Origin: JALYTZ01 sp036559125
GTDB taxonomy: Bacteria; Vulcanimicrobiota; Vulcanimicrobiia; Vulcanimicrobiales; Vulcanimicrobiaceae
Length of the DNA stretch: 64,000 nt
NCBI GenBank assembly: GCA_036559125.1
Contig: DATBTT010000057.1
Coordinates: 30,861 to 94,860 of the forward strand
Reading direction: 5' to 3'
Shown: one piece after another, positions 33,374 through 43,388 of the stretch
How positions within the stretch are numbered: position 1 is the stretch's first letter
Layout of the letters: each line of letters starts with the position of its first letter
Translations under genes and position numbers: made by a program
The notes under the pieces: model-generated
Told to the model about the DNA's origin: nothing
The model's database searches: none
Seen by the model: the letters and a program-made list of their open reading frames with translations, nothing else

Positions 33374-33724
33374 ATGAAGAAGACTGACGTGCGCGAGATG
33401 CTGCCTTTGGGCAGCACGATGTTCTATATTCTGCTTACGCTCGCAAGCGGCGAGCGCCACGGATATGCGATCATCAAGGAAGTCGACGACACGACCGCTG
33501 GAGCGATCAAGCTCTCACCGGCGACGCTGTATCGATTGATAAAACAACTCCTCGCCGATGCGTGGATCGACGAAGTGCCTACCGACGCCGACGATGACCC
33601 GCGACGCCGGTACTATCGGTTGACCTCGCAGGGGCGCGACATCGCCAAAGCCGAAGCGCGGCGCCTCGCCGATCTCGTGCGCGTAGCCCGCGCCCGCCAT
33701 CTCTTACCGTCGGCCGCGCTATGA
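33374..33724 (+). CDS. PadR family transcriptional regulator
   Basis: 116 residues. A winged-helix PadR domain with LPLGSTMFYILLTLASGERHGYAI split around the family GY motif, LSPATLYRLIKQL as the recognition helix, and RRYYRLTSQGR as the wing. ATG 33374 is preceded by GGGAG. The gene has its own strong promoter and overlaps the permease start (ATGA at 33721). PadR plus ADOP permease is a standard pairing in Acidobacteria-like genomes; it probably represses this operon. Confidence 0.93.
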   Translation: MKKTDVREMLPLGSTMFYILLTLASGERHGYAIIKEVDDTTAGAIKLSPATLYRLIKQLLADAWIDEVPTDADDDPRRRYYRLTSQGRDIAKAEARRLADLVRVARARHLLPSAAL

Positions 33725-36327
33725 AATCGCCGGCCGTTAGTGTGTTCTTGTACAGGTTGTTCATGCTGGCTTGTCCGCCGCAGTTCCGCCGCGAGTACCG
33801 CGAGCAAATGACGGCGGACTTCGAAGACATCGTTCGGTCCGAACGCCGCCACAACGGCATCGCCGCAGCGTGGCTCGCGTCGATCCGTGCGTACGCCGAC
33901 CTGCTCGCGACCGGATGGGCGGAATACGCCGCGGCCTTCGGTAGCAACGCCGCGCAGGCGTGGCGGTTTATGGCGAAATCGCCGGGCTCGTCGACGGTGA
34001 TTATTGCTACGCTGGCAATTGCAATTGCGGCGAACGCGATCGTGTTCGGGTTCGTCAACGCGCTCATTCTGCGGCCGCTGCCCTACGTCGCACCCGAACG
34101 CCTCGTCGCCATCCAAGAATACTTTACGAACGAACCGGCTATATCAGGCAGTTCGTTGCAGGACTCGATGGATTGGGCGCAGCGTAATCGCGTGTTCGAT
34201 GGGCTGGCCGCCTACACGAGTACTGAGTTTGTAGAAACGGGGAAAGGCGAGCCGCAACGCATCGAAGGGATGCGCGTCACCAGCGATTATTTTCATCTTG
34301 CGGCGGTCAAACCGTCGCTCGGCCGCGCATTTTCGCCGAGGGATATGCGCCCGGGTGCGCCGCATGTGGCCGTTATATCCGATGCACTGTGGCATGCGCA
34401 ATTCGGCGCGGCTCCCTCGGCGATCGGATCGGTCTTGCGATTGAACGACCGCTCGTTCACCGTAATCGGCGTTGCTCCGGCCGGATTCCAGGCCCCGGGT
34501 TCGTTCGGCAATCCGGCGCCGCATGTATGGGCGGCGTTTAGGACCGACGACGCCTCGCGAGGTGCGCGCAATTTCGAGACGGCAGCGCGCCTTCGGCCCG
34601 GCGTGTCGGTGGGTGCGGCGCAGGCCGACGTCGATCGAATGATGTCGCAGTTGGCGCGGCAATTTCCGCAGGACGACCGGGGATCGTTCGCACGGATCGT
34701 TCCACTGCGTCAGGCATATTTCGGGGACGTGTCGAGTCTGGTTCCGCTGATCCTCGGCGCGATGTTTTGCCTCCTGCTCATCGCGTGCGCGAACGTGGCA
34801 AATATATTGCTCTCTCATGCGTCGTCGCGCAGTCGCGAGGTCGCCGTACGGCTGGCGGTGGGCGGTTCCCGCGGTACGATCGTCGCTCAGTTTCTGGCAG
34901 AGTCGTTGTTGTACTCCGCAGTCGGTGGAGCGCTAGGCATTGCGCTCACGGCGATCGCCCTGCATGCGATTCGCGCGTTACCGTTTCCTGAAGGTATCCG
35001 TGCGGAAACTATCGGCATTGACGCGCAGGTCGTGGCGTTCTGTTTCGTTATCGTTGCGTTGGCGGCGATCTTCGCGGGGGTGCTACCCGCGGCCACGCTG
35101 GCTAGAACCGATCTAACCGTCGCGTTGAAGAGTGCGGAGCACGGCTCGCCGGGCCGCGTGCAAAAGGCGACGCGAGGCGCACTGGTTGTGCTGCAAATCG
35201 TGCTCGCCGTTACGCTGGTGTTCGCATCGACGTTGCTCGTGCGCAGCCTAATGTCGCTTTCGTCGGTCGATCCGGGCTTCGATTACGCGCGAGTCGCGCT
35301 CTCCGACACCGAGCAGATGCCGCGTGGGGCTCGTACCGATCGGGAGCGCGCCGCGTACGGCTCGGCAGTCTTGCATGCGATTCGCGCAGTGCCCGATCTT
35401 CGCAGCGCCGCGCTGATCGCGGAAACGCCGTTGACGGCGAGCGGCGGGTACAATTGGGGATTTAGCATTGTCGGTCAGGGACGGAGGGCTCGAATGCAAA
35501 TAGCCAGTTTCAACGTCGTTACTCCGCGCATGTTCGACGTCTTTGGGCTCAGAGCGCTGCGAGGGCGACTCTTTGGCAGCGGAGATTCGCTCTCGTCGCA
35601 ACCGGTCGTGGTCGTCAACGAAGCGTTCGCCCAAACGTTTTTTCGGAGCGCCGATGCGCTGGGGCGCCGACTGCGCGTCAACGGCGTCTCCCGGCGAATA
35701 GTCGGCGTCGTGCCGTCGTACAAAATCGACAGTCTCATGCAACCTGCGCCACCGCAATTTTTCCTTCCGTTTGCGCAATCGCCGCTGACCACGTTCAGCC
35801 TCGTCGTCCGGTCAGGCGCCTCGCTCTCGACCATCGGGCGTGAGGTTACCGGTGCGTGGCGGAGCGTCGATCCCGAGATCCCGCGGATCGACGTGAAGAG
35901 TTATAGCGGGGCAGTTTCAATCCAGACATTGATTTCTCAAATGGAAGCGGGTTTGTTTTCGGCGCTCGCCATCGTAGCGTTGCTGCTTGCCGCGACGGGA
36001 GTGTACGCAGTCATGGGATACAGCGTGTCGCAACGTTCGCACGAAATCGGGATTCGCATCGCGCTAGGAGCGGGCGCAGGAACCGTCATATTGCTGGTTT
36101 TGCGCACGGCATTCGCCTTGATTGGTATCGGTATTGCTGCGGGTCTCGTCATTTCGGCGTTTGCGGGACGGCTCTTACAGAGCATGCTCTATAGCGTCGG
36201 GCCGGACGACGTTCTAACGTTTGCCGCCGTCGTCGTCGTTATTGGCACGGTCGGCTTCGTTGCGAGCGTAATTCCTGCGGCCCGAGCCGCGCGCCAAGAT
36301 CCGGTAACTGCGCTACGGTACGAGTGA
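33721..36327 (+). CDS. ADOP-type orphan ABC permease (MacB/FtsX-like)
   Basis: 868 residues. An N-terminal cytoplasmic helical segment (FRREYREQMTADFEDIV) precedes two MacB periplasmic-core/FtsX permease units. The first membrane helix is near residue 95-125, a three-helix FtsX block at ~335-460, and the second unit at ~480-868 with a matching final FtsX block. This duplicated layout is the acidobacterial duplicated orphan permease type, which normally lacks a dedicated ATPase; none is encoded here. The substrate is unknown, possibly peptides or antibiotics. Its last 15 bases overlap the convergent fusion gene. Confidence 0.92.
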   Translation: MKSPAVSVFLYRLFMLACPPQFRREYREQMTADFEDIVRSERRHNGIAAAWLASIRAYADLLATGWAEYAAAFGSNAAQAWRFMAKSPGSSTVIIATLAIAIAANAIVFGFVNALILRPLPYVAPERLVAIQEYFTNEPAISGSSLQDSMDWAQRNRVFDGLAAYTSTEFVETGKGEPQRIEGMRVTSDYFHLAAVKPSLGRAFSPRDMRPGAPHVAVISDALWHAQFGAAPSAIGSVLRLNDRSFTVIGVAPAGFQAPGSFGNPAPHVWAAFRTDDASRGARNFETAARLRPGVSVGAAQADVDRMMSQLARQFPQDDRGSFARIVPLRQAYFGDVSSLVPLILGAMFCLLLIACANVANILLSHASSRSREVAVRLAVGGSRGTIVAQFLAESLLYSAVGGALGIALTAIALHAIRALPFPEGIRAETIGIDAQVVAFCFVIVALAAIFAGVLPAATLARTDLTVALKSAEHGSPGRVQKATRGALVVLQIVLAVTLVFASTLLVRSLMSLSSVDPGFDYARVALSDTEQMPRGARTDRERAAYGSAVLHAIRAVPDLRSAALIAETPLTASGGYNWGFSIVGQGRRARMQIASFNVVTPRMFDVFGLRALRGRLFGSGDSLSSQPVVVVNEAFAQTFFRSADALGRRLRVNGVSRRIVGVVPSYKIDSLMQPAPPQFFLPFAQSPLTTFSLVVRSGASLSTIGREVTGAWRSVDPEIPRIDVKSYSGAVSIQTLISQMEAGLFSALAIVALLLAATGVYAVMGYSVSQRSHEIGIRIALGAGAGTVILLVLRTAFALIGIGIAAGLVISAFAGRLLQSMLYSVGPDDVLTFAAVVVVIGTVGFVASVIPAARAARQDPVTALRYE

Positions 36328-39300
36328 GTCGCCGGTTCCCGGTCCGGCATTCGCGGAAAACGCATCGAGCACGCTTTGCGCCGCGACCGCCGAGATGACC
36401 GGGCGCTCGGCATAGACGGTACGCCGCCAGCCGTCGCGCGCGAACGTCAGCGTTAGAAGCGCGCTTCCACCGGTTCGGGCGATCGCATGCGTGGTGACGT
36501 CGCCCGCGTGCCAGGCTACCAGCACGACGCGGCGTTTTGCCGGATCGAAGAAGCCGCAGCCACTGGTCGCGCCGAGTTCGACCGTTTGCGGCGTAACTGC
36601 AATCGAACTGAGCACGACTGCCGCTTGGGTCGCCGGAACGTCGCTTCCATGGAAATCGGCGCGTTCGTCGACGGTAAAGCCTGCATCGTCAGGGAGCATG
36701 CTGACGATTTTGACGAATCGAACGCCGTGCGGGGGCATGTCCGGGGCGTCGTACGCAAACTCGGCGGAGGCACGGGTGCCGTTCTTGAGGACCGTGGCTG
36801 CGTACGAACGATTGAACGTCCCCGCTGCGATGGGATGCGTGTATTTGCCGATGTAGTCGCGTGTGGACATCGGCAGCGGTTGTGCGACGTCGTCGCGCAG
36901 CGCGCCTACGGTCGTAAAAAGGTTGTCGCCGGTGGCCTTATCTTCGAACACGAGGCTGCGCCCGCCGGCATCGGGCGACACGAACAGTCGCACGGAGGCG
37001 TTTTCGAAAACGGCCGTTTGCGAGCCATCTTCGAATGCGTCTACCAGCCCTACGCGCGCCGCGTGCGGTGGCACGAATGCGAAAAACGTACCGGTGTCGA
37101 TAAAAGCGTCGCCACGCAACGGGATCGCGTAGCCCGAGGGCGTGACCGCGGGAGCAAAGTAGCTCAAGGGCGGGCCGTTCGGAAATCGATGAGCGCGTTT
37201 CCCGTGTAGTACGAGATCGATGCTGCAGGTCGTGGATTCTTTTGGCGTAGAGGTGAAGAAGAACGATTTTCCTTCGAAGGATCCGAAGTCGGCCACTCCG
37301 CAGGTCGAACTCAAGCGATCCGAAGAGCCGAAGCCGTGGCCGGTCTGTGCTAGTGGCACGTTTATAGGAATCGTCACCGCGCCGCGCGCCGGTATGGTTA
37401 GGACCGGTAAGCGCACGGATCTGCCGCGTAAACGGATCGTCGCGACGGGCGTTCGGCGCGCCACGGTTTCGTAGTTGACGATGTCCAGCAGGCCCGACGT
37501 TTCTAACGGATCGGCAAGTAGCGTCGCGTTGGGGATCCCGCCGGCTGCGGGTCGCGTCACGCGTACCTGCGCGAACGACGCGGTCGTCGTGCCGCCCGCG
37601 GAGCGAAAGGCGTCGAGTTTGCTCGCGACACCGGATATAACCGGCAGCGCGATCCCGTTCGGAGGCATGATGATTGCTGGATACCGCTGCAGATCGTGGA
37701 GCGATGCGTACCGCAGGTCGACCAGCGCGCACGTTAGGACGGCCTCGCGGCAGCGTTGCTGCGCGACGATCGTCGCCGCCGCGATTTGCGCGATCTGCGC
37801 GTTCGTGAGGGCGGATGGGTCGTAGGCGCTCGTCATGTACGCAATCGCGAGATCAGGCTTGCTGTGCAGCGTCGCAAGATACGGCCCATAAGAGTTTACC
37901 AACCCGCCGAAACGTTGCGTCGGGTTCCAGCGCGGTTGCGCGGAAAGCTGCACGGCGCTCGCAGCGTCCCAGCTGTAAAAGGCGTTCGTCCAGGGCGCTT
38001 CCCATCCGGCCGGGTCGAGCGTGTCCTGCACTGGAAAGTTTACGACGCCGCGCGCGCCGGCCTGGAGCATCGTGTGCAACGCAAGCGTCGTATTCGTCGG
38101 ATCTGCGGGGCGCGGCCGCGCTTCGCCAGCCCCTTGCAACCAGCCGGCCTGAAATTCGCTCGTCATGATGGGCAGGCCCGGCTGCGTTCCGATGAGCCCG
38201 GTCGAGAATTCGAGTTGCGAGCGGTCATGCTCGCCGATGCTGTAGGCGTCGCTCTGATACCAGTTGCCCCACGCCCATACCGGTGCCGATGCGGTCACTT
38301 TCATCTGGTAGGTGTTGATGAACAACGGCATGGCAGATCCGACGCTGCCCTGCACGACCGAACGCAGCTGCGATATGTATTGTTGAAAATGTGGTGCCGG
38401 CCAGGTTTGATTGTCGATGTATGCCCCCTGATCGTCGTCCAGCGCGACGGCTATGACGTCGTCTTTAAACGGTGCAACGGCTTGCAGGGCGGTCTGCAGC
38501 CAGCGGGTCGCATAGCGCATGTGCGTGGCGTTGGCCATCCATTGCGCGGCCGCATCATCGGAGCGCGTGTTCTGCAGCGTGGCGGTAGCCGGGTAGCGAC
38601 CTTCGAGGACGTCGTGCAGCGGCATGTCGTATTCGGGCCGCTCCAAAAGCCATGCGGGATATCCGCCGTTACGCCATTCGTTACGAATGACCGGTCCCGG
38701 ACGCACGATCGTCTTGAACCCGTAGCGGTGAATTAGCCGCAGCAAGCCGACCAGATCGCGACGTGGGTTCGTGCGTCCAGTGAAGTCGAAGTCGCCGTCG
38801 CGCACCTCGTGCCAGTTCCACATGACGTACAGATCGATGGTGTTGATGCCGAGGGCGCGATACAGAAGCAGCGACTGCTCCCATTGGGACCGCGGAATGC
38901 GCTCGTAAAAGAACGCGGCGCCGTACACAAAAAAAGGCCGATTATCGACGATAAAGACCGGATAACCGGCAACAGTCGTTACGCCGCCCGCGTGCCAGTC
39001 CCCGGCGGTTGCCGCTCGGGCGTGCGCAGGCCAGCTGCAGGCGAGCACGAGCAGCACCACGGCGGTTACGATTGCGAATGGCCAGGCGCGTTGCAAGCGC
39101 GCCGCGATGCAATAGACGGCGACGCCGGCGAGAAGCGTGAGGATGCCATATCGCATCGCAGCGGTCCCGGAAGAGTAGAAGATGAACGCCCACGCGACCA
39201 GAGCGACTACTGCCGGCAACGGGTATAGCCACATGCGGAAGGGCGCGGGACCGCGACGCCGCAGCAACGCGAGCGCGCCGATCTGAGCGATGGCTTGGAT

Positions 39301-40428
39301 CACGACGATGCCCGCGGTCAGAAATTGAATGACGCGGTCGAGCGTGAAGAAACACGCCGGCAGTGCGAGCAATCCAACCGCGAGCAACGAGACATGCGGA
39401 AAGCGGCCTTTCGGATGCAACCGCGCGAAGATCGGGAAGAACGCGTCATCGAGCGCGGCGGCATACGGAATGCGAGAAAAACCTAGCAGCAAGCCGTACG
39501 TGGAAGCGAACGCGGTGATCAATATCAGCACCGTCGCTACGCGCGCCGCGGTGGGACCCCAGGCGGTCGCGACGGCGGTGGAAGCGACGTACTGCGACGT
39601 CGACGAGCCGATCATGTGTTGCCACGGCACGAGACTCAGGATCGAGGTTTGAAGCAAAACATAGAGCACCCCGACGATGCCGATGGAAAGCAGAATCGCT
39701 CGCGGGATCGTTTTGACCGGACCGATCACCTCGTCCCCAACAAGCGCGGCGTTGTTGTACCCGCTGTAATCGTAGAGCGTGATAACCAGAGCCGCCCCGA
39801 GTGCGCCGACGAACGCGGAACCGAAGTGCGAGCCGCCGGGCGGCACGAAGACCGCCGCGCGAACGTGCGGAAGTCCGGCGGCGATAACGACGAGCAAGGT
39901 TACGGTAGCGGCGATCGCCAGAATGAATCCGACGTTCGCGACCGCGGTTACGCGCCGGTAAAGCAAGGCGAGAACGATCAATCCTAGCGCTGCGCCGAGA
40001 ACGTGTTGCGCGCCCGGCGAAGCCGCCAGCTGCGGAAAAAGATAGCCCGCGTATTGCGAAAAGCCGATATACCCGCTGGCGAGAAGCAGTGGCGCGGAAA
40101 ATAAAAACTGCCAGTTGAACAGAAACGCAAGCAGACGTCCCCAGCGATCGCGACCGAACGCTTCGCGAAGGTAGACGTACGTGCCACCCGAGCCGGGATA
40201 GCGCGACGCGAGCTCGGCCCAGACGAGTCCGTCGCAGGCCGCCACGACCGCTCCGACGATCCAGCCGGTGAGCGCGAGCGATCCGTGGAGAGAAGCGATG
40301 ACGAGCGGTACCGTGATGAGCGGGCCAATACCGATCATCGTGATCATATTGACGGCGACCGCGCCTCGTAATTGGATGCCGCGTATCATCGGGCGCTTGT
40401 TCGGTGCAGTCGAGGATGGCCCTGGCAT
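36313..40428 (-). CDS. APC-family permease fused to GH35-like glycoside hydrolase
   Basis: 1371 residues in one uninterrupted frame from ATG 40428 (ATG 40389 is an alternative that opens a typical permease N-terminus). Residues ~1-445 are a twelve-helix amino acid-polyamine-organocation permease (IGIGPLITVPLVIAS, LVWAELASRYPGSGGTYVYL, LYDYSGYNNAALVGDEV). A hydrophobic helix at ~448-471 ends in AHARA and looks exactly like a signal peptide. Residues ~490-1371 are a GH35/GH42-type TIM-barrel enzyme plus beta domains (GINTIDLYVMWNWHE, IVRPGPVIRNEW). The expected nucleophile is in MTSEFQAGW (~Glu756), but the acid/base position reads DDDQG (~665) instead of ENEYG. It may hydrolyse galactosides outside while importing a solute. 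Confidence 0.88.
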   Translation of the reverse strand: MPGPSSTAPNKRPMIRGIQLRGAVAVNMITMIGIGPLITVPLVIASLHGSLALTGWIVGAVVAACDGLVWAELASRYPGSGGTYVYLREAFGRDRWGRLLAFLFNWQFLFSAPLLLASGYIGFSQYAGYLFPQLAASPGAQHVLGAALGLIVLALLYRRVTAVANVGFILAIAATVTLLVVIAAGLPHVRAAVFVPPGGSHFGSAFVGALGAALVITLYDYSGYNNAALVGDEVIGPVKTIPRAILLSIGIVGVLYVLLQTSILSLVPWQHMIGSSTSQYVASTAVATAWGPTAARVATVLILITAFASTYGLLLGFSRIPYAAALDDAFFPIFARLHPKGRFPHVSLLAVGLLALPACFFTLDRVIQFLTAGIVVIQAIAQIGALALLRRRGPAPFRMWLYPLPAVVALVAWAFIFYSSGTAAMRYGILTLLAGVAVYCIAARLQRAWPFAIVTAVVLLVLACSWPAHARAATAGDWHAGGVTTVAGYPVFIVDNRPFFVYGAAFFYERIPRSQWEQSLLLYRALGINTIDLYVMWNWHEVRDGDFDFTGRTNPRRDLVGLLRLIHRYGFKTIVRPGPVIRNEWRNGGYPAWLLERPEYDMPLHDVLEGRYPATATLQNTRSDDAAAQWMANATHMRYATRWLQTALQAVAPFKDDVIAVALDDDQGAYIDNQTWPAPHFQQYISQLRSVVQGSVGSAMPLFINTYQMKVTASAPVWAWGNWYQSDAYSIGEHDRSQLEFSTGLIGTQPGLPIMTSEFQAGWLQGAGEARPRPADPTNTTLALHTMLQAGARGVVNFPVQDTLDPAGWEAPWTNAFYSWDAASAVQLSAQPRWNPTQRFGGLVNSYGPYLATLHSKPDLAIAYMTSAYDPSALTNAQIAQIAAATIVAQQRCREAVLTCALVDLRYASLHDLQRYPAIIMPPNGIALPVISGVASKLDAFRSAGGTTTASFAQVRVTRPAAGGIPNATLLADPLETSGLLDIVNYETVARRTPVATIRLRGRSVRLPVLTIPARGAVTIPINVPLAQTGHGFGSSDRLSSTCGVADFGSFEGKSFFFTSTPKESTTCSIDLVLHGKRAHRFPNGPPLSYFAPAVTPSGYAIPLRGDAFIDTGTFFAFVPPHAARVGLVDAFEDGSQTAVFENASVRLFVSPDAGGRSLVFEDKATGDNLFTTVGALRDDVAQPLPMSTRDYIGKYTHPIAAGTFNRSYAATVLKNGTRASAEFAYDAPDMPPHGVRFVKIVSMLPDDAGFTVDERADFHGSDVPATQAAVVLSSIAVTPQTVELGATSGCGFFDPAKRRVVLVAWHAGDVTTHAIARTGGSALLTLTFARDGWRRTVYAERPVISAVAAQSVLDAFSANAGPGTGDSLVP

Positions 40429-40442
40429 CGAATGACGGTCGT

Positions 40443-41486
40443 ATGGCAGGTACACGTTCGGATCTTTCGCGTTTGCTGCGTGTCGCCGGCGACGTTCGAT
40501 TGGATGTTGTCGAAAGTGTCTCGCTACGCGACAACGCGCTCGGCGATCCTTCGAGCCGGCCGGTGGTCGCATACCTCCCGCCTGCGTACGACGTTGAAGG
40601 TTCGCGCCGCTATCCCGTGCTGTATTGCTTGCACGGATACACCGGCGACGCAGCGGCACTCGTCGGAGCGCGTCCGTGGGAAACCAACGTCGTGCAGTGG
40701 ATGGATCGTTTGATCGCGGATCGGGCCATGCCCGAGGCGATACTGGTCATCGTAGACGGTTTCACTCGTCTAGGCGGCTCGCAGTACGTCAATTCGATTC
40801 ATAACGGCGACTATGCGACCTATGTAATCTCGGATGTAATCGGTCACGTCGACCGTACCTACCGTACGATCGCGAACGAGGGCGGACGCGCGGTGCTGGG
40901 AAAATCGTCGGGCGGATTCGGCGCGATGTACCTCGCGATGAAATATCCCGGCGTATTCGGAGCGTTCGCATCGCATAGCGGCGACTCGTATTTCGCTTAC
41001 GCACACCCGCCGTCTTTTCCATCGGTGGCGCGTACGCTCGAGAGCTTCGACTGGAATGTCGCACGATTCGTCGAGCATTTCGAGCGGCAACACAAGCGGC
41101 CTCAACACGAATACGTCACGATGGAGATGCTGGGTTACGCGGCTGCATACTCGCCGCGCAGCGCGCGGGCCTTCGACGTCGATCTCCCGATCGTGCGGTC
41201 GAGCGGGGCGCTCGACGAAGACGTGTTCGCACGCTGGCGCGCGTTCGACCCGGTCGAGATGGCCGGCTCCAAGCGGGCGGAACTCGCCCGACTACGGTTG
41301 CGTTACCTCGACTGTGGCCGGCGCGACGAGTACGGATTGGATATCGGAGCCCGTCTTATGACCGAGCGGCTGCGGGAATTCGGGCTCTCCGTGCAGCACG
41401 AAGAGTTTGACGACGATCACCGCAACGTCGGCTACCGGTACGAGGTCTCGTTACCGGCCCTCGCACGCGTCTTGGAGAGTTCATGA
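40443..41486 (+). CDS. esterase-D-type alpha/beta hydrolase (PF00756-like)
   Basis: 347 residues from ATG 40443; earlier starts (40404, 40416) would overlap the divergent permease-hydrolase start. The nucleophile Ser155 lies in GKSSGG; the oxyanion side has VLYCLHGYTGD, and a C-terminal DDDHRNVGYRYE provides the His. The family includes carbohydrate and enterochelin esterases. It is divergent from the APC/GH35 fusion and coupled to the following secreted protein, so it might remove acyl groups from sugars handled by that fusion; this is inference. Confidence 0.85.
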   Translation: MAGTRSDLSRLLRVAGDVRLDVVESVSLRDNALGDPSSRPVVAYLPPAYDVEGSRRYPVLYCLHGYTGDAAALVGARPWETNVVQWMDRLIADRAMPEAILVIVDGFTRLGGSQYVNSIHNGDYATYVISDVIGHVDRTYRTIANEGGRAVLGKSSGGFGAMYLAMKYPGVFGAFASHSGDSYFAYAHPPSFPSVARTLESFDWNVARFVEHFERQHKRPQHEYVTMEMLGYAAAYSPRSARAFDVDLPIVRSSGALDEDVFARWRAFDPVEMAGSKRAELARLRLRYLDCGRRDEYGLDIGARLMTERLREFGLSVQHEEFDDDHRNVGYRYEVSLPALARVLESS

Positions 41487-42067
41487 AGCGCACTATCGGC
41501 GCAATCGCCGTTTGTCTATGCATCGCGCCGACGGCCGCAGTTGCCGCCCTGCCGCCCGCCCCGATACCGGCCGCATCTCCGTCGCCTGCCGTGGCCGAAT
41601 TCGCCGACCCCGCAATGGCGTTCAAAGCGGCGCCGGGCTTTTTGAAAATCTACGTCCCGCCGCATGACCCCGCGAACTTCGAACAGCCGACAGTCGTCGC
41701 CGGATTCGTCAAGAATCCCGGAAAGGACGATCAACTACTGCTCACGATCTCGATGCAAAATTGGGACGGCTTCAATCTCGACGGATTCGAAGGCACGAAC
41801 GAAAACGAAATGCGCGGCCAAGTCCAGTCACTGTTCGTATCGAGAAAAGAACGCGCGCAACTGGCCAACGGAATGCCCGCGTATTGGATGGTCATCCTGG
41901 TGGGCTCGGGATTCTCATCGCAAAAATGGTATGAGTACGTCTGGCTCGACGGCATGCGAGCCGTGACCGTCGCGATCAAATCGCGCCTTGGCGCCGTTAG
42001 CGAAAAAGACGCACGCGACGACCTGGCCGGCCTAACGGCAGTGGCCTACCCCCGCAACCGCCAGTAG
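41483..42067 (+). CDS. exported protein of unknown function
   Basis: 194 residues. A signal peptide with cleavage near residue 22 (AVA-AL), a short Pro/Ala linker, then a compact domain with Trp/Tyr-rich strands (QNWDGFNLDGFEG, YWMVILVGSGFSSQKWYEY). Overlaps the esterase stop (ATGA). No family recognised. Confidence 0.75.
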   Translation: MKRTIGAIAVCLCIAPTAAVAALPPAPIPAASPSPAVAEFADPAMAFKAAPGFLKIYVPPHDPANFEQPTVVAGFVKNPGKDDQLLLTISMQNWDGFNLDGFEGTNENEMRGQVQSLFVSRKERAQLANGMPAYWMVILVGSGFSSQKWYEYVWLDGMRAVTVAIKSRLGAVSEKDARDDLAGLTAVAYPRNRQ

Positions 42068-42111
42068 CGTCCCACGGGAAACGCGGGCGGCCGTCGAATG
42101 AGATAGCGGTC

Positions 42112-43281
42112 ATGAAATTCAGCACCAAAGCCATTCACGCCGGCCAAGGCGCGGATCCCACCACGGGCGCGACGATCGTCCCGATCTATCAGACGTCCAC
42201 GTACACGCAGGATGCGGTCGGATCCCACAAGGGCTTCGATTACAGCCGCACGGTGAATCCGACGCGCGTCGCGCTCGAAACGCAACTAGCCGCTCTAGAG
42301 AACGCCGAGTACGGCAGCGCCTTTGCGAGCGGAATGGCGGCGACGGCAGCGGTACTCAACGCGCTCTCAGCCGGAGACCACGTCGTGGTTACCGACGATC
42401 TATACGGCGGCACGTACCGGTTGTTCTCGCGCGTGCTCTCGCGATACGGACTCGAATTTACGTACGTCGACATGGCCGATCTTGGCGCCGTGCGAGCGGC
42501 GGTTAAGCCGAACACCAAAATGTTTTGGATCGAAACGCCGACGAACCCGTTGCTCAAGCTCATCGACGTTCGCGCGATCTGCGATCTACGCAAGGCGCAA
42601 GCCGAAAAAGCGATCGTCGTCGTGGATAATACGTTTGCGTCGCCGTACTTTCAGCAACCGCTCGCGCTTGGTGCCGACGTGGTCGTGCACTCAACGACCA
42701 AATACATCGGAGGCCACAGCGACGTCGTCGGCGGCGCCGCTCTGACGAGCAACAAAGATTTGTACGACATCATAAAATTCCATCAAAATGCGGTCGGCGG
42801 CGTTCCTAGCCCGAACGACGCGTGGCTGACGATGCGCGGCGCTAAAACGCTCGCCATCCGCATGCGCGAACACGCCCGCAACGCACAAGCCGTCGCGGAA
42901 TTTCTGGAAGCGCATCCCGAAGTGGATCGCGTGTACTACCCGGGTCTGGCGTCGCATCCACAACACGAACTCGCGAAGCGGCAGATGAGCGGCTTCGGCG
43001 GCATGGTGAGTTTCACACTGAAGGGCCCCGAAGCGCGCGCGCTCGACTTCGCCAACCGCATGCATTATTTCAGTCTAGCGGAGAGTCTGGGCGGCGTCGA
43101 ATCGCTGATCTGCCATCCCGCGCGCATGACGCACGGGTCCATACCCAAGCAAGAGCGTGAAAAGCGCGGCGTAACCGACGGGCTGCTACGGCTCTCCGTC
43201 GGCATCGAGGACATCGACGACCTCCTCGGCGACCTACGCAGCGCCCTCGAAGCCACGCAACGCCAACCCGCAACGGTGTAA
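42112..43281 (+). CDS. cystathionine gamma-synthase/gamma-lyase (PLP enzyme)
   Basis: 389 residues of the Cys/Met-metabolism PLP family. PLP lysine Lys197 in HSTTKYIGGHSD; YSRTVNPTR and LASGMAATAA are family markers, and SLGGVESLICHPA contributes substrate binding. Whether it acts as MetB-type synthase or reverse-pathway lyase cannot be settled. A cystathionine beta-synthase gene converges on it from the other side, which favours the homocysteine-to-cysteine direction. The ATG at 42112 has little Shine-Dalgarno. Confidence 0.93.
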   Translation: MKFSTKAIHAGQGADPTTGATIVPIYQTSTYTQDAVGSHKGFDYSRTVNPTRVALETQLAALENAEYGSAFASGMAATAAVLNALSAGDHVVVTDDLYGGTYRLFSRVLSRYGLEFTYVDMADLGAVRAAVKPNTKMFWIETPTNPLLKLIDVRAICDLRKAQAEKAIVVVDNTFASPYFQQPLALGADVVVHSTTKYIGGHSDVVGGAALTSNKDLYDIIKFHQNAVGGVPSPNDAWLTMRGAKTLAIRMREHARNAQAVAEFLEAHPEVDRVYYPGLASHPQHELAKRQMSGFGGMVSFTLKGPEARALDFANRMHYFSLAESLGGVESLICHPARMTHGSIPKQEREKRGVTDGLLRLSVGIEDIDDLLGDLRSALEATQRQPATV

Positions 43282-43287
43282 TCACAG

Positions 43288-43338
43288 TCCTTCGACAAGC
43301 TCAGGATGACGGCGTCCTTCGACAAGCTCAGGATGACG
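43288..43338. repeat. dispersed repeat, two direct copies
   Basis: TCCTTCGACAAGCTCAGGAT plus GACG occurs twice in tandem (43288 and 43314) in the gap between two convergent transsulfuration genes. Same family as the units at 12565 and 32047. Confidence 0.85.
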
Positions 43339-43388
43339 CGGGGGTGCGTTTGTTCAGAGCGAGCCTGTCGCACGGTGAGTTGCGGGAG

